Part shown: one piece after another, positions 5,108-12,352 of the stretch | How positions within the stretch are numbered: position 1 is the stretch's first letter | How the letters are laid out: each line of letters opens with the position of its first letter | DNA from: Candidatus Hodarchaeota archaeon | GTDB taxonomy: Archaea; Asgardarchaeota; Heimdallarchaeia; Hodarchaeales; YT1-039 | NCBI GenBank assembly: GCA_016840025.1 | Contig: JAEOTF010000278.1 | Coordinates: forward strand, 1 to 12,352 | Length of the DNA: 12,352 bases | Direction: 5' to 3' | Notes under the pieces: model-generated | The model's input: only the letters and a program-made list of their open reading frames with translations | What the model was told of the DNA's origin: nothing | Database searches by the model: none | Made by a program: the position numbers and the translations under genes

Positions 5108-7489
5108 CTATTCTTCCACCATGGCTGTGGGTATTGGTTTCTTGTTTACTATATAGAAACCAGGAAAAATAGATGTTAAAGTTGCTAACAGTGCAAAGAT
5201 TACAGATACCGCTATTGTACTCATTAATAGATAATACTGCATTTTAACAAAGTAAAATTCTATTAACCCAAGAAAATAGAGTGCAAGAGGATAGGACACG
5301 ATTAAACCAAGGAATGAACCAACAGGCACGACAATACATGCTTCATATAATAAACTTCTGAAGAGAGCCCACCCAGAATAACCGAAAGCTTTCATTATAG
5401 CAAATTCTCGTTCTCTTTCAACTGTGGACATAAAAAAAGTATTAAACAGCGCAATGAAAGCTATTAAAAAGCCTAAAAGCATCATGAGATTTACTACAAT
5501 AATTGTTGTGTTAATCCAACGTATCATTCTATTAAGTGAATCTGTCCTTGTTCGTACTTCTTGTATAGCAGAATTATTGTTTAATTCCTGTATTATTGCT
5601 TTTTTTTCTTCTTCTCTTGCAGAAATCATAATAGAATTGTAATAATCTGTAATTTCAGGATAATAGTCTTTAAAATGCTGTTTTAAAATTTGATGTGGAA
5701 ACACTACCGCAACAGTTTGGTCTAAATCGACAATTGTACCTCGAATAGTAAGAATGAGTTTGGATTTCGGTAATAATAAAGTTATTCTATCACCTACTGA
5801 TAACTTCATTTCTTTTGCCTCATTGGACGATATTAGACACTCTGTCACGTTATTATCGGTTATAACCTTCCCAGATTCTAATTCAAAAGTTTCTAAGGTA
5901 GAAGGGAATTCTATCGCTCGTCCGATAAGTATTTTTGAGATATCTTCTTCTGGTTGAGTATAAAAAACATATTCTTTCTGCACTTGTTCAATTCGTGCGT
6001 CATTACCTATCGAAGCGATAAGAGACTCATTGACAGAACTAAAAAACGTAGCTTGAATGTCCCATTCTATATTTCTCCGATAATGATCTCGTACATTTGC
6101 TTTGACAGAGTTAGAGGTTGCTAAAAGTGAGGAACTCAGAGCTAGGGCCAATAAAACCGCAAGAACGGTTAACCAACTACGAATGCGGTTTCTCCCAATA
6201 TTCCGTATAGCGAGGCGAGGGAGGGAAGGGAGTTTATGGGAGAAAAGCAAAATGTCAAGTATTCCTTTCTTTGCTTTTTTTCGTTTATCAAAGCCGCGAA
6301 CTGCTTCATATGGAGTAAGCTGCGTAATTTTCCAAGCAGGAATTGCTGCAAATAGGATAATGATTATCCAAGCAACAATTAATGTCAAAAAGAAGAGTAT
6401 AGGGTCAGTCCGTACTTTTCGTGACTCTATTCCCCATCCTGAAGCAATTTCATTCACAAGAAATGCAAGAATACCTCTACTTCCTATTATTCCAAATATA
6501 GTACCTAGTAGACCAAGAATTACTGCGCGGAGAAGATAATTCGCTACAATTTCGATTTTATTGAAACCAAAGGCTGTGTAAACCCCGATTAGTTTACGTT
6601 GCTCTATAATATATCTATTCATAACAACAAGCACAATTATCCCACACACAAAAAAAGTGAGTATAGAAGAAACGGCTAGATATTGACTGGTTAATTTTAT
6701 GGCTCGATGCAAGCTGCTTCGAACGCTAGTTTCCCGTACATGCCAGATAAGGACAGATGGATTGTTATAGACTATGAGATTAGATCTGAGTTTCAGGTCT
6801 GCTACTTTGACTTCTTCTTTTGTAATGCTCTCTTCGAAATAAACTAATACACTGTTGATGTCTCCTGAGGAAAGCCCAGCTAATTCCCCCGCAACATCAT
6901 TAGAAACATAAACTGCAGCTTCCCGTCCCAAATTGAAACTCATAAATTCAATACTGCTAACCAATCCAACAATTGTGAGGTTTTTTTCTCCTGTAACTCC
7001 CCTTATATTGATATTATCCCCTAACGATTTATGGATAAATTGAGCATAGGATTCTAACACAAGAACTTCTGTTTGTGGGTCTTCTAGCATTCTTCCCGCT
7101 TTTAAACGAATTTGGTTGAGATGGGGAGAGTGGGTGGGAGGACTGGCTGGGTCAATACCAATAATATAGGTGAGGTACCACATATCTTGGAATTTACTTC
7201 GACCCAGCGAGACAATCCGTCCTTCAACTTCAACGTTATTATCTATAATATTCCGTACTATCACAGTAATATTCAGAGGTGCTTGTAGAAAACGAACATC
7301 CAGATGACACATAGCATATTTTTCAGATTCAGCTTGGAAAGACACATCTAAACTGGGACTTGTTGACAAAAAAGCAATTGGAAAGGCTGTTGTGGCTGCC
7401 ATAACAAAGATAACTGCTAAACTTCGGGTCTTTCTGTTGTATAGGTCTCGAATAGCAGAGAAAATAAATCTCTTACTGAAAATCAGCAT
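5108..7489 (-). CDS. FtsX/MacB-type ABC transporter permease (793 aa)
   Basis: Membrane subunit of an ABC transporter of the MacB/LolCE/FtsX class; it couples ATP hydrolysis by its partner ATPase to work on extracytoplasmic substrates. It is a tandem of two MacB-PCD plus FtsX units. First unit: TM1 at about 21-43, an extracytoplasmic region at 45-260, and an FtsX core with TMs near 269-290, 318-345 and 363-383, including QRKLIGVYTAFGFNK and IPAWKITQLTPYEAVRG. Second unit: RNIGRNRIRSW and a TM at about 437-458, an extracytoplasmic domain at 460-655, and an FtsX core with TMs near 659-684, 712-738 and 755-778, including EREREFAIMKAFGYSG. About 8 TMs in all. It starts 11 nt after the ATPase stop with GAAGG as a good ribosome-binding site, so the two are co-transcribed and form one transporter. 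The substrate cannot be told from sequence; lipids, lipoproteins and peptides are typical. Confidence 0.9.
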   Translation of the reverse strand: MLIFSKRFIFSAIRDLYNRKTRSLAVIFVMAATTAFPIAFLSTSPSLDVSFQAESEKYAMCHLDVRFLQAPLNITVIVRNIIDNNVEVEGRIVSLGRSKFQDMWYLTYIIGIDPASPPTHSPHLNQIRLKAGRMLEDPQTEVLVLESYAQFIHKSLGDNINIRGVTGEKNLTIVGLVSSIEFMSFNLGREAAVYVSNDVAGELAGLSSGDINSVLVYFEESITKEEVKVADLKLRSNLIVYNNPSVLIWHVRETSVRSSLHRAIKLTSQYLAVSSILTFFVCGIIVLVVMNRYIIEQRKLIGVYTAFGFNKIEIVANYLLRAVILGLLGTIFGIIGSRGILAFLVNEIASGWGIESRKVRTDPILFFLTLIVAWIIIILFAAIPAWKITQLTPYEAVRGFDKRKKAKKGILDILLFSHKLPSLPRLAIRNIGRNRIRSWLTVLAVLLALALSSSLLATSNSVKANVRDHYRRNIEWDIQATFFSSVNESLIASIGNDARIEQVQKEYVFYTQPEEDISKILIGRAIEFPSTLETFELESGKVITDNNVTECLISSNEAKEMKLSVGDRITLLLPKSKLILTIRGTIVDLDQTVAVVFPHQILKQHFKDYYPEITDYYNSIMISAREEEKKAIIQELNNNSAIQEVRTRTDSLNRMIRWINTTIIVVNLMMLLGFLIAFIALFNTFFMSTVEREREFAIMKAFGYSGWALFRSLLYEACIVVPVGSFLGLIVSYPLALYFLGLIEFYFVKMQYYLLMSTIAVSVIFALLATLTSIFPGFYIVNKKPIPTAMVEE

Positions 7490-7500
7490 TTTTTAGCCTT

Positions 7501-8187
7501 CTAAGGAAGTTCTTCATGTACAATTTTGCCAGAACGCAAATGAATAATTCTATCCGCTAGATCTGTCAGTTCTTGGTCATGGGTTACTAAAATGACTGTT
7601 TTTCCTTGTTTTTGATTTAAATTTTTGAGTACTTCAATAACCATTCGACCGCTTTCTGCATCAAGTTGTCCTGTAGGTTCATCAACGAAAAGGATAAGAG
7701 GATTTTTAGCAAAAGCACGTGCGATCGCTACTCGTTGCCGTTCTCCTCCTGACAATTGAGAGGGAAAGTTGTCTTTCCTTTCTAAAAGCCCTACCGCATC
7801 TAGTGCTCGTAAAGCTTCCTCTTCTAAACGCTTTCCCTTTAAATTTATCAGCTCCATCATCAATTCAACGTTTTCTTTAGCTGTTAGGGATGGAATAAGT
7901 GAATAAAACTGGAACACATACGATAGATGTTGACGACGGAAATTACAGAGCGCTCGCTCCTTTAAACGTGTAAGGTCTGTACCATTTAGAACAACTGTAC
8001 CATTTGTCGGTTGATCGATTCCTCCTAAGATGTTTAAAAGCGTTGTTTTCCCTGATCCGCTTGGACCCATCACATAAAGAAACTCCCCCCTTTCAACTGT
8101 CAAATCAATGCCATTTAGCGCTTTTACAATAATTTCGCCTAATTGATAGTGCTTATGGAGACTTGTAGCGGTAATTAACGCAGTCAT
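7501..8187 (-). CDS. ABC transporter ATPase, LolD/MacB type
   Basis: Nucleotide-binding subunit, 228 aa and complete, which powers the FtsX-type permease encoded 11 nt downstream. Motifs in order: A-loop Tyr14, Walker A GPSGSGKT (41-48), Q-loop Gln93, signature LSGGE (145-149), Walker B ILFVDE (165-170), D-loop with LD at 175-176, and H-loop His203. The PTGQLD variant replaces the usual PTGNLD. Length and the FRRQHLSYVFQFYSLIPSLTAKENV stretch (83-107) are typical of the MacB/LolD/FtsE group of ABC ATPases. No strong SD precedes the ATG, but a TATA-like element 29 nt upstream suggests a leaderless transcript. First gene of the minus-strand operon, divergent from the receiver-domain gene. Confidence 0.95.
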   Translation of the reverse strand: MTALITATSLHKHYQLGEIIVKALNGIDLTVERGEFLYVMGPSGSGKTTLLNILGGIDQPTNGTVVLNGTDLTRLKERALCNFRRQHLSYVFQFYSLIPSLTAKENVELMMELINLKGKRLEEEALRALDAVGLLERKDNFPSQLSGGERQRVAIARAFAKNPLILFVDEPTGQLDAESGRMVIEVLKNLNQKQGKTVILVTHDQELTDLADRIIHLRSGKIVHEELP

Positions 8188-8210
8188 TTTGCCAATAATC
8201 CTGATTAAAT

Positions 8211-8222
8211 CATATTTTAATA
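8211..8222 (-). promoter_or_regulatory. Candidate TATA element for the minus-strand ABC operon
   Basis: On the minus strand the stretch reads ATTAAAATATGA, centred about 29 nt before the ATG at 8187. Archaeal initiation about 25 nt downstream would fall at or just before the start codon. This matches the lack of a strong SD and suggests a leaderless mRNA. Confidence 0.45.
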
Positions 8223-8321
8223 ATTCATTCCAGTAGGATGTTAGTTTTTATCCATTATTCGCTTTTTAACTGCCTTCGAATATTAGCATAATTTATTATT
8301 GCGAAGAGATTTTCGAGAAAG

Positions 8322-8339
8322 TTTTATATATATATTTAA
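8322..8339 (+). promoter_or_regulatory. Strong TATA box for the receiver-domain gene
   Basis: TTTTATATATATATTTAA is the clearest archaeal TATA box in the window, preceded by a purine-rich GAGAAAG at about 8314-8320 that could act as a BRE. Its core, at about 8323-8330, puts initiation near 8350-8357, onto the ATG at 8352. The transcript is therefore probably leaderless, and the TTG at 8340, which overlaps the box, cannot be the start. Confidence 0.6.
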
Positions 8340-8351
8340 TTGGTAACCACT

Positions 8352-8705
8352 ATGGTGATAACTAAAATGATATATAAACTAAACAATTTTAATTCAACCG
8401 AATCAGAATTTACTTCTACACTAACCGATATTCTTCTGGACATTCTTCCTTATAATTCCGAAGACGCTCGTTTCATTACTGATAGTCATGAATATTTGGA
8501 TATTCCCTATTCAGAATATTTTTTGATCGATTTACGATTACCAAAATCAGAACCTGCATCAATACTAGCTAAAATAATACAAACTCCTGAGGTTAGAGAC
8601 ATTCCCATAGTTGTTTTAACTCTCTCCGCTAAACAAGCTGAGATCTTTAGAGATTACGGTATTCATGCAGATAGATATATTACTAAGCTGTTAGATCCAA
8701 ATTAA
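8352..8705 (+). CDS. Stand-alone degenerate receiver (REC)-like protein
   Basis: Small cytosolic protein, 117 aa from the chosen start, that looks like a response-regulator receiver domain with no output domain. The second half fits well: strand YFLIDLRLP with Asp60 at the phosphoacceptor position, helix ILAKIIQTPEV, strand IPIVVLT with the conserved Thr90, helix, then DRYITKLLDP with Lys112 at the conserved lysine position. The N-terminal strand (IYKLNN) lacks the acidic pair that binds Mg2+ and carries asparagines instead. The proline normally after T-K is leucine. It may therefore be phosphorylated poorly or act as a phosphorylation-independent binding module. The ATG at 8352 is chosen because the TATA box positions initiation there; the ATG at 8367 is an alternative. 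No kinase gene is in the window. It lies between two ABC transporter operons, which may or may not be its targets. Confidence 0.68.
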   Translation: MVITKMIYKLNNFNSTESEFTSTLTDILLDILPYNSEDARFITDSHEYLDIPYSEYFLIDLRLPKSEPASILAKIIQTPEVRDIPIVVLTLSAKQAEIFRDYGIHADRYITKLLDPN

Positions 8706-8725
8706 TATTCATTCTTTACCCTAAA

Positions 8726-8733
8726 TTTTTTTT
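8726..8733 (+). terminator. T8 tract after the receiver-domain gene
   Basis: A run of eight Ts begins 21 nt after the stop codon at 8705, with no strong hairpin before it. U-tracts alone can end transcription in archaea, so this is a plausible terminator separating this gene from the permease at 8853. Confidence 0.5.
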
Positions 8734-8761
8734 ACTGAAACCAAAGCGATTATTATTTTCA

Positions 8762-8769
8762 TTTAAAAG
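8762..8769 (+). promoter_or_regulatory. Possible TATA element for the large permease operon
   Basis: TTTAAAAG lies about 90 nt before the start at 8853. Initiation near 8790 would give a leader of about 60 nt with the SD at 8839-8844. The spacer is A/T-rich and other positions are possible. Confidence 0.25.
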
Positions 8770-8852
8770 ATACATTAAATCAAAGAAATTAGAGGAAAAA
8801 GCCAACCATCATATAATGAAATCGTATTCATTGAGATAGAGGAGAATATGAA

Positions 8853-11800
8853 ATGGTCGCCCCCACATCAGCGAAATTTGCTTTTAAGTCAGTCCTTAGA
8901 AGAAAACAAAAGAACTTATTTACTATATTAGGTATTACATTAGGTGTTGCTCTATTAGCAGGAGTACAGATAGGTGTTGATTCTCTTACCGTAGGATGGC
9001 AGAATTCCTATATTCATACTTTAGGAGAGCGTGAAGTTGTTTATACAGGCATAAAAGATCGGTACTTCAATGAAAGTATTGCAGAAAAACTTCAACAAAG
9101 TGTCATTAATGGTAAACTAGATCATGTGGAAGGTGTAACTGGTAGAGTGGATCTTTATGCTACCGTATTTTGGGCTAATGAAGGTACGATAGAAACAGGA
9201 ATCAATTTTGTTGGTGTTAGTTCAAACGAACCCAGTATTTTTGGTAAATATTTCAACGAAGATGATTCTCCTATTGAGCTAAACGAAATTCCCACAAACC
9301 AAATCATTGTAGGTCGCGGATTGGTTGAATTGATGAGAACAGAAGGAAACGAGCTTAATAAAGGAGACTCATTATACTTATCTATTTATGATAGCAACAT
9401 GTCTCTTGTTGAAGAACCACTTGAGATATATGATATTTATGAAGATAAGGGGAAAGGACGGGAAGGAAGTGCCATTGGGATTATAGTTCTTCTGGATTGG
9501 ATTCAACAAAGAATTCAACCTTTTTTTACGGGACAATCTGGTTATAATTCTTCCAACCTAATCAATACTATTTATTGTGGATTAGATGAGACCATTGACA
9601 CTACTAAGGAGTCTAATGCAGTTATCAGGGCTATTTCCGAAGAGATGGCAAAATTTGGGGTTGTAGATCCATTTTATAAGATGAACATGAAGCTGTTTAT
9701 TCTAGATCTGATTGCAGACATTATGTCCATGTTGGGCGATTTTATGTGGATATTTGGGTCTGTAATCATGTTTTGTGGTCTTTTACTTATTACTAATATA
9801 CAAATGATGTCAGTAGAGGAACGTGAAATACAGACTGGGATTATGAGGGCTATTGGAACGAAAAAACGGCAGATTATATTCTTTTTCCTTACTGAAGCTG
9901 TATTTCTTGGTATCGTAGGTGCAGTTTTTGGATTATTTAGTGGTGCAATTTATGGTTGGATCCTAGTTCAAATGTTTGGCTATTTTTTTGGCTTTTCTGC
10001 AGCAGATATGCCATTAATCATCACTTCTAACGCCATTACAATATCATTTATTGCAGGATTTATTGTAGCTCTTATCACAGGAATATTCCCTGCCATCCGT
10101 GCAAGTAATGTGAATATTGTTCAGGTTATACGAGGGATCTTACCCCCAAGCGAAGAACAAGTCGGTAGAAAGGGCCTCTACTTGGGGATTATAATGACTG
10201 TCATAGGGATTATTCTTTTAGTCACAAATCCAGTAGATATTCTCCAAGGTTCTAAAGCATTTGAGCGTCTTAATGATGCAGAAGCCTTTTATCTTCCTGT
10301 TCTTCTAACCCTTGTTGGAGGGACTCTCACAGCCTCTTATTTCGTCATTTCTCGGAAGGCCGCCTTAGAAATGATGACAGGAGTACTAATCTTCTGGCCT
10401 TTGTTTAATATATTCATAATCTTTGATTGGATCAAAGAAGGGGGTGGTGGGGTAATGTATCTCATTTACATCATTTTTTCAATGATTATTGGGGCTATTG
10501 CGATTGTTGGACTCAATCTCGACCTACTCGCGAATGCTTGTGAATTCGTTGTAGGTTCAGTAAGAGGACTTTCGGCTGTGGCTACTCTAGCATTTAGACA
10601 GATGGCTTCCCAAAAAACTCGATCTACATTAACTTTTGCTATATTTGCCTCTGTTCTTACTTTAAATATTTTTGTAGCTACATGGACCTACTCTACTCGG
10701 TTTGGTTATGATTCTCAGGTAGATGAAACTTCTGGAGGAATGGATTTGCTTGCTATAGCTAGTATACCTGTTGCTGAATCTCTTGATTATGCAAATCTTG
10801 TTAAAAGTGAATATAATGATATAACGTTTGCAGCAGGATTTACATTTAGCGAGAGCGCCGAGGCATTCACGGAAGATCCTGAGGAACTGGGCTATATCCC
10901 ATTTAATGATGAGAGTAAAAAAATGGATTCAATTCTCGTATCTTTAGATGAGACTGTCATGTGGGATCAAAGAGAATGGCAGTTTCCTTTATTTCTTGAA
11001 AACAAAAAGTTAGGTCCATTCAATTCTACTGAAGATACAATTACAGATGACGAAAAGCGGTTACTTGAAGATGAGCAAGCATGGCAAGCAGTAGCCAATA
11101 ATACATATGTTGATGATGATGGGAATCCAGTTAGCTTTGGCGGTAAACCTGTTATCATCACTTCGCTGTACACTTTTGAGGGTTTTAGTCTATCAAGGTA
11201 CCCTATAGGTGATTCTCTCTGGTTACTAGATTCTACCGGTGAAGATGTAATTGAATTCAAAGTTATAGCTGCCTACTGGGACAATCCAATAGCAGCTTTC
11301 ACTTTAATGGGTATGCAGGGAGCACCAGTACAGGCCAGTGCTTTCTTTGTTTCTAAAGCGATCTCTTCTAATCTCGCTGCTTTTACACAAAACAAGCTTA
11401 ATGGAACAGAAAACGCTTTTGTCTTCAAAACAAAGCATGATCTACACTCTGAAGGCAACAAAGATCTCGCAAATGAGATTGAATCATGGTCTAATAAACC
11501 TGAAAATGCTTTTCGAACTACATATACAGATGGAAGAATGCATGGGATACAAGTCGTCCAAGTATGGGATATTTATGAAGAACAACTTGAGGGGATGTAT
11601 CGCTTCTTCCAATTTATCCAGTTGTTTACAGGAATGGGTTTCTTAGTTGGGGTTTTAGGACTCCTAGTAGTTGCAGTACGTTCTGTAACTGAACGTAAAC
11701 GCGAGATCGGGATGATGAGATCTATCGGATTTACACGTTTCAAAGTTGTTTTAGCAGTTTTAATTGAATTGGTAACAATGGGCTTGATTGGCCTCATTAT

Positions 11801-11999
11801 AGGTCTTGTAAATGGAAATCTGCTAGGATGGGCCTTAGTAGACATAAACAGCGGTGGAGACGCCACATTTCTCATTCCCTGGCATATAATCCTACTTTAC
11901 ACCGTAGTAACCTTGGGAGCTGCATTTCTAGCAGCTATAATCCCAGGATGGCGTGCTCAAAAGATTCCACCATCGGAAGCTCTGAGGTATACTGGCTAG
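8853..11999 (+). CDS. Large FtsX/MacB-type ABC transporter permease (1048 aa)
   Basis: Membrane subunit of a second MacB/FtsX-class ABC transporter, with about 12 predicted TMs. Order: cytoplasmic start with a basic KSVLRRKQKN motif; TM at about 21-43; extracytoplasmic domain at 45-290; FtsX core with TMs near 295-317, 345-370 and 395-418 and the motif EEREIQTGIMRAIGTKKRQI; four extra TMs at about 441-458, 480-499, 508-525 and 535-558; a second MacB-like opening (FRQMASQKTRSTLTF) and TM at about 591-612; an extracytoplasmic domain at 615-915; and a second FtsX core with TMs near 921-945, 970-993 and 1011-1031 with TERKREIGMMRSIGFTRFK and PGWRAQKIPPSEALR. The four central TMs set it apart from the 793-aa permease. 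SD GAGGAG (8839-8844) is 8 nt before the ATG; a closer out-of-frame ATG at 8848 gives no gene. Followed by its ATPase gene 12 nt later. The substrate is unknown. Confidence 0.9.
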   Translation: MVAPTSAKFAFKSVLRRKQKNLFTILGITLGVALLAGVQIGVDSLTVGWQNSYIHTLGEREVVYTGIKDRYFNESIAEKLQQSVINGKLDHVEGVTGRVDLYATVFWANEGTIETGINFVGVSSNEPSIFGKYFNEDDSPIELNEIPTNQIIVGRGLVELMRTEGNELNKGDSLYLSIYDSNMSLVEEPLEIYDIYEDKGKGREGSAIGIIVLLDWIQQRIQPFFTGQSGYNSSNLINTIYCGLDETIDTTKESNAVIRAISEEMAKFGVVDPFYKMNMKLFILDLIADIMSMLGDFMWIFGSVIMFCGLLLITNIQMMSVEEREIQTGIMRAIGTKKRQIIFFFLTEAVFLGIVGAVFGLFSGAIYGWILVQMFGYFFGFSAADMPLIITSNAITISFIAGFIVALITGIFPAIRASNVNIVQVIRGILPPSEEQVGRKGLYLGIIMTVIGIILLVTNPVDILQGSKAFERLNDAEAFYLPVLLTLVGGTLTASYFVISRKAALEMMTGVLIFWPLFNIFIIFDWIKEGGGGVMYLIYIIFSMIIGAIAIVGLNLDLLANACEFVVGSVRGLSAVATLAFRQMASQKTRSTLTFAIFASVLTLNIFVATWTYSTRFGYDSQVDETSGGMDLLAIASIPVAESLDYANLVKSEYNDITFAAGFTFSESAEAFTEDPEELGYIPFNDESKKMDSILVSLDETVMWDQREWQFPLFLENKKLGPFNSTEDTITDDEKRLLEDEQAWQAVANNTYVDDDGNPVSFGGKPVIITSLYTFEGFSLSRYPIGDSLWLLDSTGEDVIEFKVIAAYWDNPIAAFTLMGMQGAPVQASAFFVSKAISSNLAAFTQNKLNGTENAFVFKTKHDLHSEGNKDLANEIESWSNKPENAFRTTYTDGRMHGIQVVQVWDIYEEQLEGMYRFFQFIQLFTGMGFLVGVLGLLVVAVRSVTERKREIGMMRSIGFTRFKVVLAVLIELVTMGLIGLIIGLVNGNLLGWALVDINSGGDATFLIPWHIILLYTVVTLGAAFLAAIIPGWRAQKIPPSEALRYTG

Positions 12000-12011
12000 G
12001 AGTGAAAAATC

Positions 12012-12352
12012 GTGACAGATAATAATTATGTCCTAGAATTGGAAGATATTCACAAAGTTTATGGTCAGGGCACCCCTAACGAAGTACACGCCCTACGAGG
12101 TGTGGATCTACGCATTAAAAAGGGTGAAATGATTGGAATTATGGGACCTTCAGGATGTGGTAAAACAACACTCCTACATGTTATCGGTGGCTTATCTAAG
12201 GCAACATCAGGTACAGTAAAGATAAATGGGATAGATCTCGCGACCTACTCTGATGCACAAATGGCTGAATTTAGAAATCGACACCTAGGTTTCATCTTTC
12301 AATTATTCAATCTCTTTAACTTTTTGACTGCTTTACAAAACGTTAAAATCCC
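12012..12352 (+). CDS. ABC transporter ATPase, LolD/MacB type (truncated by window end)
   Basis: Partial gene, 113 codons visible and still open at the window edge. The N-terminal half of an ABC nucleotide-binding domain is clear: A-loop Tyr17 in HKVYGQG, Walker A GPSGCGKT (45-52), the GGLSKATSGTVKINGIDL stretch (59-76), and the Q-loop in FIFQLFNL (Gln97). The signature, Walker B and H-loop would lie beyond the window. The start is GTG at 12012. Its SD (AGGAG, 11998-12002) overlaps the stop codon of the permease, showing that the two are translated together. A GTG at 12002 and an ATG at 12028 both run into early stops. It pairs with the 1048-aa permease just upstream. It shares a subfamily with the minus-strand ATPase but differs clearly in sequence, so it is not a recent copy. 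Confidence 0.92.
   Translation, partial: MTDNNYVLELEDIHKVYGQGTPNEVHALRGVDLRIKKGEMIGIMGPSGCGKTTLLHVIGGLSKATSGTVKINGIDLATYSDAQMAEFRNRHLGFIFQLFNLFNFLTALQNVKI

Noticed and set aside
6102..6539. Plus-strand ORF of 145 codons inside the permease gene
   Set aside because: It is antisense to a well-supported FtsX permease, is rich in Arg/Ser/Pro as expected of a shadow frame, and has no recognisable domain or own promoter.
8340..8351. TTG start giving four extra residues to the receiver-like protein
   Set aside because: The codon overlaps the end of the TATA box and lies upstream of the expected transcription start, so it would not be in the mRNA.
11338..11646. Plus-strand ORF of 102 codons in another frame of the large permease
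   Set aside because: It overlaps the extracytoplasmic domain and FtsX region of the permease, which has far better coding evidence; the low-complexity Leu/Ser content is typical of a shadow.

Overview
This window most likely comes from an archaeon of the Asgard group, and a Heimdallarchaeia-like lineage would fit. The evidence is an AT-rich genome with archaeal-type TATA elements, two of them placed for leaderless transcription. It also has a true Ras/Rab-family small GTPase with every G motif in the classical Ras positions, linked to several roadblock/longin-fold proteins. That combination is characteristic of Asgard archaea. The assignment is an inference from content: no rRNA or other phylogenetic marker lies in the window.

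Layout. Positions 1-241 hold no convincing gene, but contain a hairpin with a T-tract, a perfect 17-nt palindrome, a TATA-like element and a Shine-Dalgarno (SD) site. Positions 242-2191 (+) are a tight four-gene operon: a longin-like/roadblock two-domain protein, a Ras/Rab-like GTPase, and two different single-domain roadblock/LC7 proteins. After a 314-nt spacer, 2506-4560 (+) encodes a 684-aa coiled-coil protein that ends in a predicted winged-helix domain. Convergent to it (4607-4981, -) is a small protein that may also have a longin/roadblock fold. Next, on the minus strand, comes an ABC transporter pair: a LolD/MacB-type ATPase (7501-8187) and a 793-aa FtsX/MacB-type permease (5108-7489). 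From the same intergenic region a degenerate stand-alone receiver-domain protein is transcribed divergently (8352-8705, +). It is followed by a 1048-aa, about 12-TM FtsX-family permease (8853-11999, +) and its ATPase, which the window end cuts off (12012-12352+).

How the parts may work together. The first operon looks like a GTPase switch packaged with its own roadblock/longin partners, comparable in architecture to bacterial MglA/MglB and eukaryotic Rag/Ragulator. The roadblock subunits would be candidate regulators or scaffolds for the GTPase. The coiled-coil protein and the small convergent gene lie beside this module, but nothing in the sequence proves a link. The right half holds two separate and structurally different FtsX-type ABC systems, of the class that moves lipids, lipoproteins or peptides or transmits mechanical signals across the membrane. 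An orphan receiver-like protein sits between them. No mobile elements, CRISPR arrays, tRNAs or rRNAs were seen.
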